Shown here in pieces: positions 8,160 through 8,803 of a DNA stretch of 8,803 nucleotides. A program made the translations under genes and the position numbers. How positions within the stretch are numbered: position 1 is the stretch's first letter; every line of letters begins with the position of its first letter. The stretch spans positions 1-8,803 of the forward strand of contig JBIICS010000119.1 of assembly GCA_044238735.1 (NCBI GenBank), read 5' to 3'. Under the pieces are notes generated by a model. The model did no database searches. It had not been told where the DNA came from and worked only from the letters and a program-made list of their open reading frames with translations. The DNA is from JBIICS01 sp044238735 (GTDB lineage Bacteria; Bacteroidota; Bacteroidia; UBA4408).

Positions 8160-8803
8160 ATGAAAAATATAAAAACAACAATTGGATTTGGTTTATTGGT
8201 TGTAGGTGTTTTGGTAAATCCTGCATGTAAAAAACCTACATCTTCCGTAACCGGATGGAACTATAACGACCCTAAAATGGGTGGATTTGAAGATGTTCCT
8301 TATTTTGAACAAGAGACCGGTCCGGGTTTAGTTCTTATTGAAGGGGGTACCTTTACAATGGGTAGAGCCGAACAGGAAGTAACTTATGATTGGAATAATA
8401 TTCCTCGACGCGTAACTGTTTCGTCTTTCTATATGGATGAAACTGAAATTGCTAACAATCACTATCGCGAGTATTTATACTGGACTCGTAATGTGTTTGG
8501 AGCTGATTATCCTGAAGTGTACAAAAAAGCATTACCCGATACATTAGTTTGGCGTGATAAAATGGCGTTTAACGAGCCTTATGTAGATTATTATTTCCGC
8601 CATCCAGCCTATAAAGATTATCCTGTTGTAGGTATTAACTGGCTTCAGGCAAACGATTTTTGTAACTGGCGCACAGATAGGGTTAATGAGTTTATCTTAT
8701 TCCGCGAAGGTATTTTAGACTTGGATCCTGCTTCTTGGGTAAATGAAAACAACTTTAATACAGACGCTTATTTAGCTAATCAGTACGAAGGGGTTATTAA
8801 AAT
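8160..8803 (+). CDS. gldJ: Gliding motility/T9SS lipoprotein GldJ (5' part)
   Basis: GldJ is a lipoprotein on the periplasmic face of the outer membrane, required for gliding and for stable levels of other Gld and T9SS proteins in Flavobacterium johnsoniae. Only the first 214 codons are in the window; the frame is still open at the right edge, and the family is about 560 residues. A lipoprotein signal peptide ends at C23 (LVNPAC-KK); the residue at -3 is Asn, which is unusual for a lipobox. TGWNYNDPKMGGF follows at 31-43. A formylglycine-generating-enzyme-like (SUMF1) fold starts at GLVLIEGGTFTMG (56-68), then SFYMDETEIAN (89-99), PDTLVWRDKMAFNEP (126-140), RHPAYKDYPVVGINW (147-161) and WRTDRVNE (170-177). 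The close spacing of DETE and PDTLVW, without the roughly 100-residue insertion that GldK/PorK carries between them, separates it from that paralog. The ATG is 30 bases past the preceding stop. Confidence 0.95.
   Translation, partial: MKNIKTTIGFGLLVVGVLVNPACKKPTSSVTGWNYNDPKMGGFEDVPYFEQETGPGLVLIEGGTFTMGRAEQEVTYDWNNIPRRVTVSSFYMDETEIANNHYREYLYWTRNVFGADYPEVYKKALPDTLVWRDKMAFNEPYVDYYFRHPAYKDYPVVGINWLQANDFCNWRTDRVNEFILFREGILDLDPASWVNENNFNTDAYLANQYEGVIK

Noticed and set aside
8160..8803. Assignment of the right-edge gene as gldK/porK because it follows a porP-like gene
   Set aside because: The motif order and wording (TGW near the N-terminus, PDTLVWRDKMAFNEPY, WRTDRVNE, no long insertion after DETE) match GldJ and not GldK.
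1..8803. CRISPR arrays, insertion sequences, phage or attachment sites
   Set aside because: I saw no spaced direct repeats, transposase or integrase motifs, or terminal inverted repeats; the window is densely filled with ordinary chromosomal genes.

Overview
The window comes from an AT-rich member of the Bacteroidota. The evidence is a set of proteins confined to that phylum (PorU, PorV, a PorP/SprF-family protein and GldJ), promoters that match the phylum's TTG / TAnnTTTG consensus, and a lack of strong Shine-Dalgarno sequences before the genes. I cannot place it below phylum from sequence reading alone.

Layout. Positions 1-146 are a short stretch of unresolved coding status. From 147 to 7013, four genes run leftward on the minus strand in the transcription order porU, porV, ispF, MFS transporter. 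The gaps between them are only 27, 2 and 1 bases, so they look like one operon. Positions 7014-7160 are a divergent intergenic region with a candidate promoter facing each way. From 7161 to the right edge, two genes run rightward: a PorP/SprF-family protein and, 30 bases on, gldJ, which the window edge cuts off.

How the genes work together. The window is a core locus of the type IX secretion system (T9SS), which exports proteins with a C-terminal signal domain across the outer membrane and, in gliding species, powers motility. PorU is the C25-family signal peptidase/sortase that removes the signal domain and attaches cargo to the surface. PorV is the outer-membrane barrel that shuttles cargo and anchors PorU. 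PorP/SprF proteins are outer-membrane components of the system. GldJ is an outer-membrane-anchored lipoprotein needed for gliding and for stability of the machinery. IspF (isoprenoid synthesis) and the MFS exporter sit at the end of the porU operon and have no obvious role in secretion.

I did not find a new system. The points most worth a second look are the back-to-back arrangement of the two T9SS operons with matched promoters, the two non-T9SS genes tightly joined to porU-porV, and start-codon corrections for porU and the porP-like gene.
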